Below, piece by piece: positions 63,807-64,000 of a stretch of 64,000 bases of DNA. The position numbers and the translations under genes were made by a program. This DNA is from Bradyrhizobium septentrionale (lineage in GTDB: Bacteria; Pseudomonadota; Alphaproteobacteria; Rhizobiales; Xanthobacteraceae), in assembly GCF_011516645.4 (NCBI RefSeq), contig NZ_CP088285.1, forward strand, positions 6,590,501-6,654,500, read 5' to 3'. The notes beneath the pieces are model-generated. The model had not been told where the DNA came from. It made no database searches and saw only the letters and a list, made by a program, of their open reading frames with translations. Numbering within the stretch: position 1 is the stretch's first letter; each line of letters starts with the position of its first letter.

Positions 63807-64000
63807 ATGACTGCTTCCGCAAGCCGCGATGTCATCATTGGCATTGATGCCGGCACGTCGCTGATCAAGGCGGTGGCGTTCACACTGGCCGGCGAGCAGC
63901 TTGCTGATGTTTCGCGGCCGAATGTGTACAGCAGTCCGGCCGGCGGTCATGTCGTGCAGGACATGGCGCGGACCTGGAGCGATACGGTTGCGGTCATTCG
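63807..64000 (+). CDS. FGGY-family carbohydrate kinase (3' end outside window)
   Basis: An ATG at 63807 follows GGAGGGG and opens a frame to the window edge. It encodes at least 64 residues: MTASASRDVIIGIDAGTSLI, then KAVAFTLAGEQLADVSRPNV and YSSPAGGHVVQDMARTWSDT. The phosphate loop IGIDAGTSLIKAVAF and the later EQD-like region (HVVQDMARTW) identify an FGGY kinase. It is the last visible gene of the SorC-linked importer operon. It is not the same gene as the FGGY kinase on the minus strand. Confidence 0.85.
   Translation, partial: MTASASRDVIIGIDAGTSLIKAVAFTLAGEQLADVSRPNVYSSPAGGHVVQDMARTWSDTVAVI

Overview
The window is GC-rich alphaproteobacterial DNA, most consistent with Bradyrhizobium or a close relative. 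This is inferred from the LexA box of the alphaproteobacterial type in front of dinB, a complete Tad/Flp pilus locus with ATGA-coupled genes, IS66 elements, and dense sugar-ABC clusters. No rRNA, tRNA or CRISPR array was seen.

Region 1 (1-14.2 kb) is a surface-structure island disturbed by insertion sequences. It holds the 3' part of a collagen-like gene with about 93 Gly-X-Thr triplets, two complete IS66 elements (1365-3972 and 10082-12676) with perfect 8-bp target duplications, a putative zinc metallopeptidase, a small SAM-methyltransferase-like protein, a 1054-residue multidomain glycosyltransferase and a membrane acyltransferase. Both IS66 copies sit inside two paralogous copies of an unrecognised coding segment. 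A third decayed copy lies near 14.75 kb.

Region 2 (14.9-30.4 kb) is the Tad/Flp pilus locus. It comprises a GT-C-like membrane protein, three Flp pilins, cpaA, cpaB, cpaE, cpaF, tadB, tadC, three TadE/F/G-type proteins, cpaC, a small lipoprotein and tadD. The GT-C gene plus pilin unit has been tandemly duplicated; the second GT-C copy is a pseudogene. The first pilin has a textbook sigma-54 promoter and the second has the same element with a spacer one base too long.

Region 3 (30.5-39.4 kb) is housekeeping and hypothetical: a spermidine-synthase-like membrane fusion, a second acyltransferase paralogous to the one at 13 kb, small unknowns, and an SOS-controlled DNA polymerase IV.

Region 4 (39.4-53.8 kb) looks like a deoxy-pentose catabolic unit. 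It has a ribose-type ABC importer, a DeoR-family regulator, deoxyribose-phosphate aldolase, an ALDH16-like double-domain aldehyde dehydrogenase, an RbsD/FucU mutarotase and a ribokinase-family kinase, followed by a second importer of the MalFGK type whose ATPase gene carries a 3' frameshift.

Region 5 (53.8-64 kb) is another sugar or polyol unit around a SorC-type regulator: class II aldolase, HAD phosphatase and FGGY kinase on the minus strand; a binding protein, two permeases, two unequal ATPases and the start of a second FGGY kinase on the plus strand.
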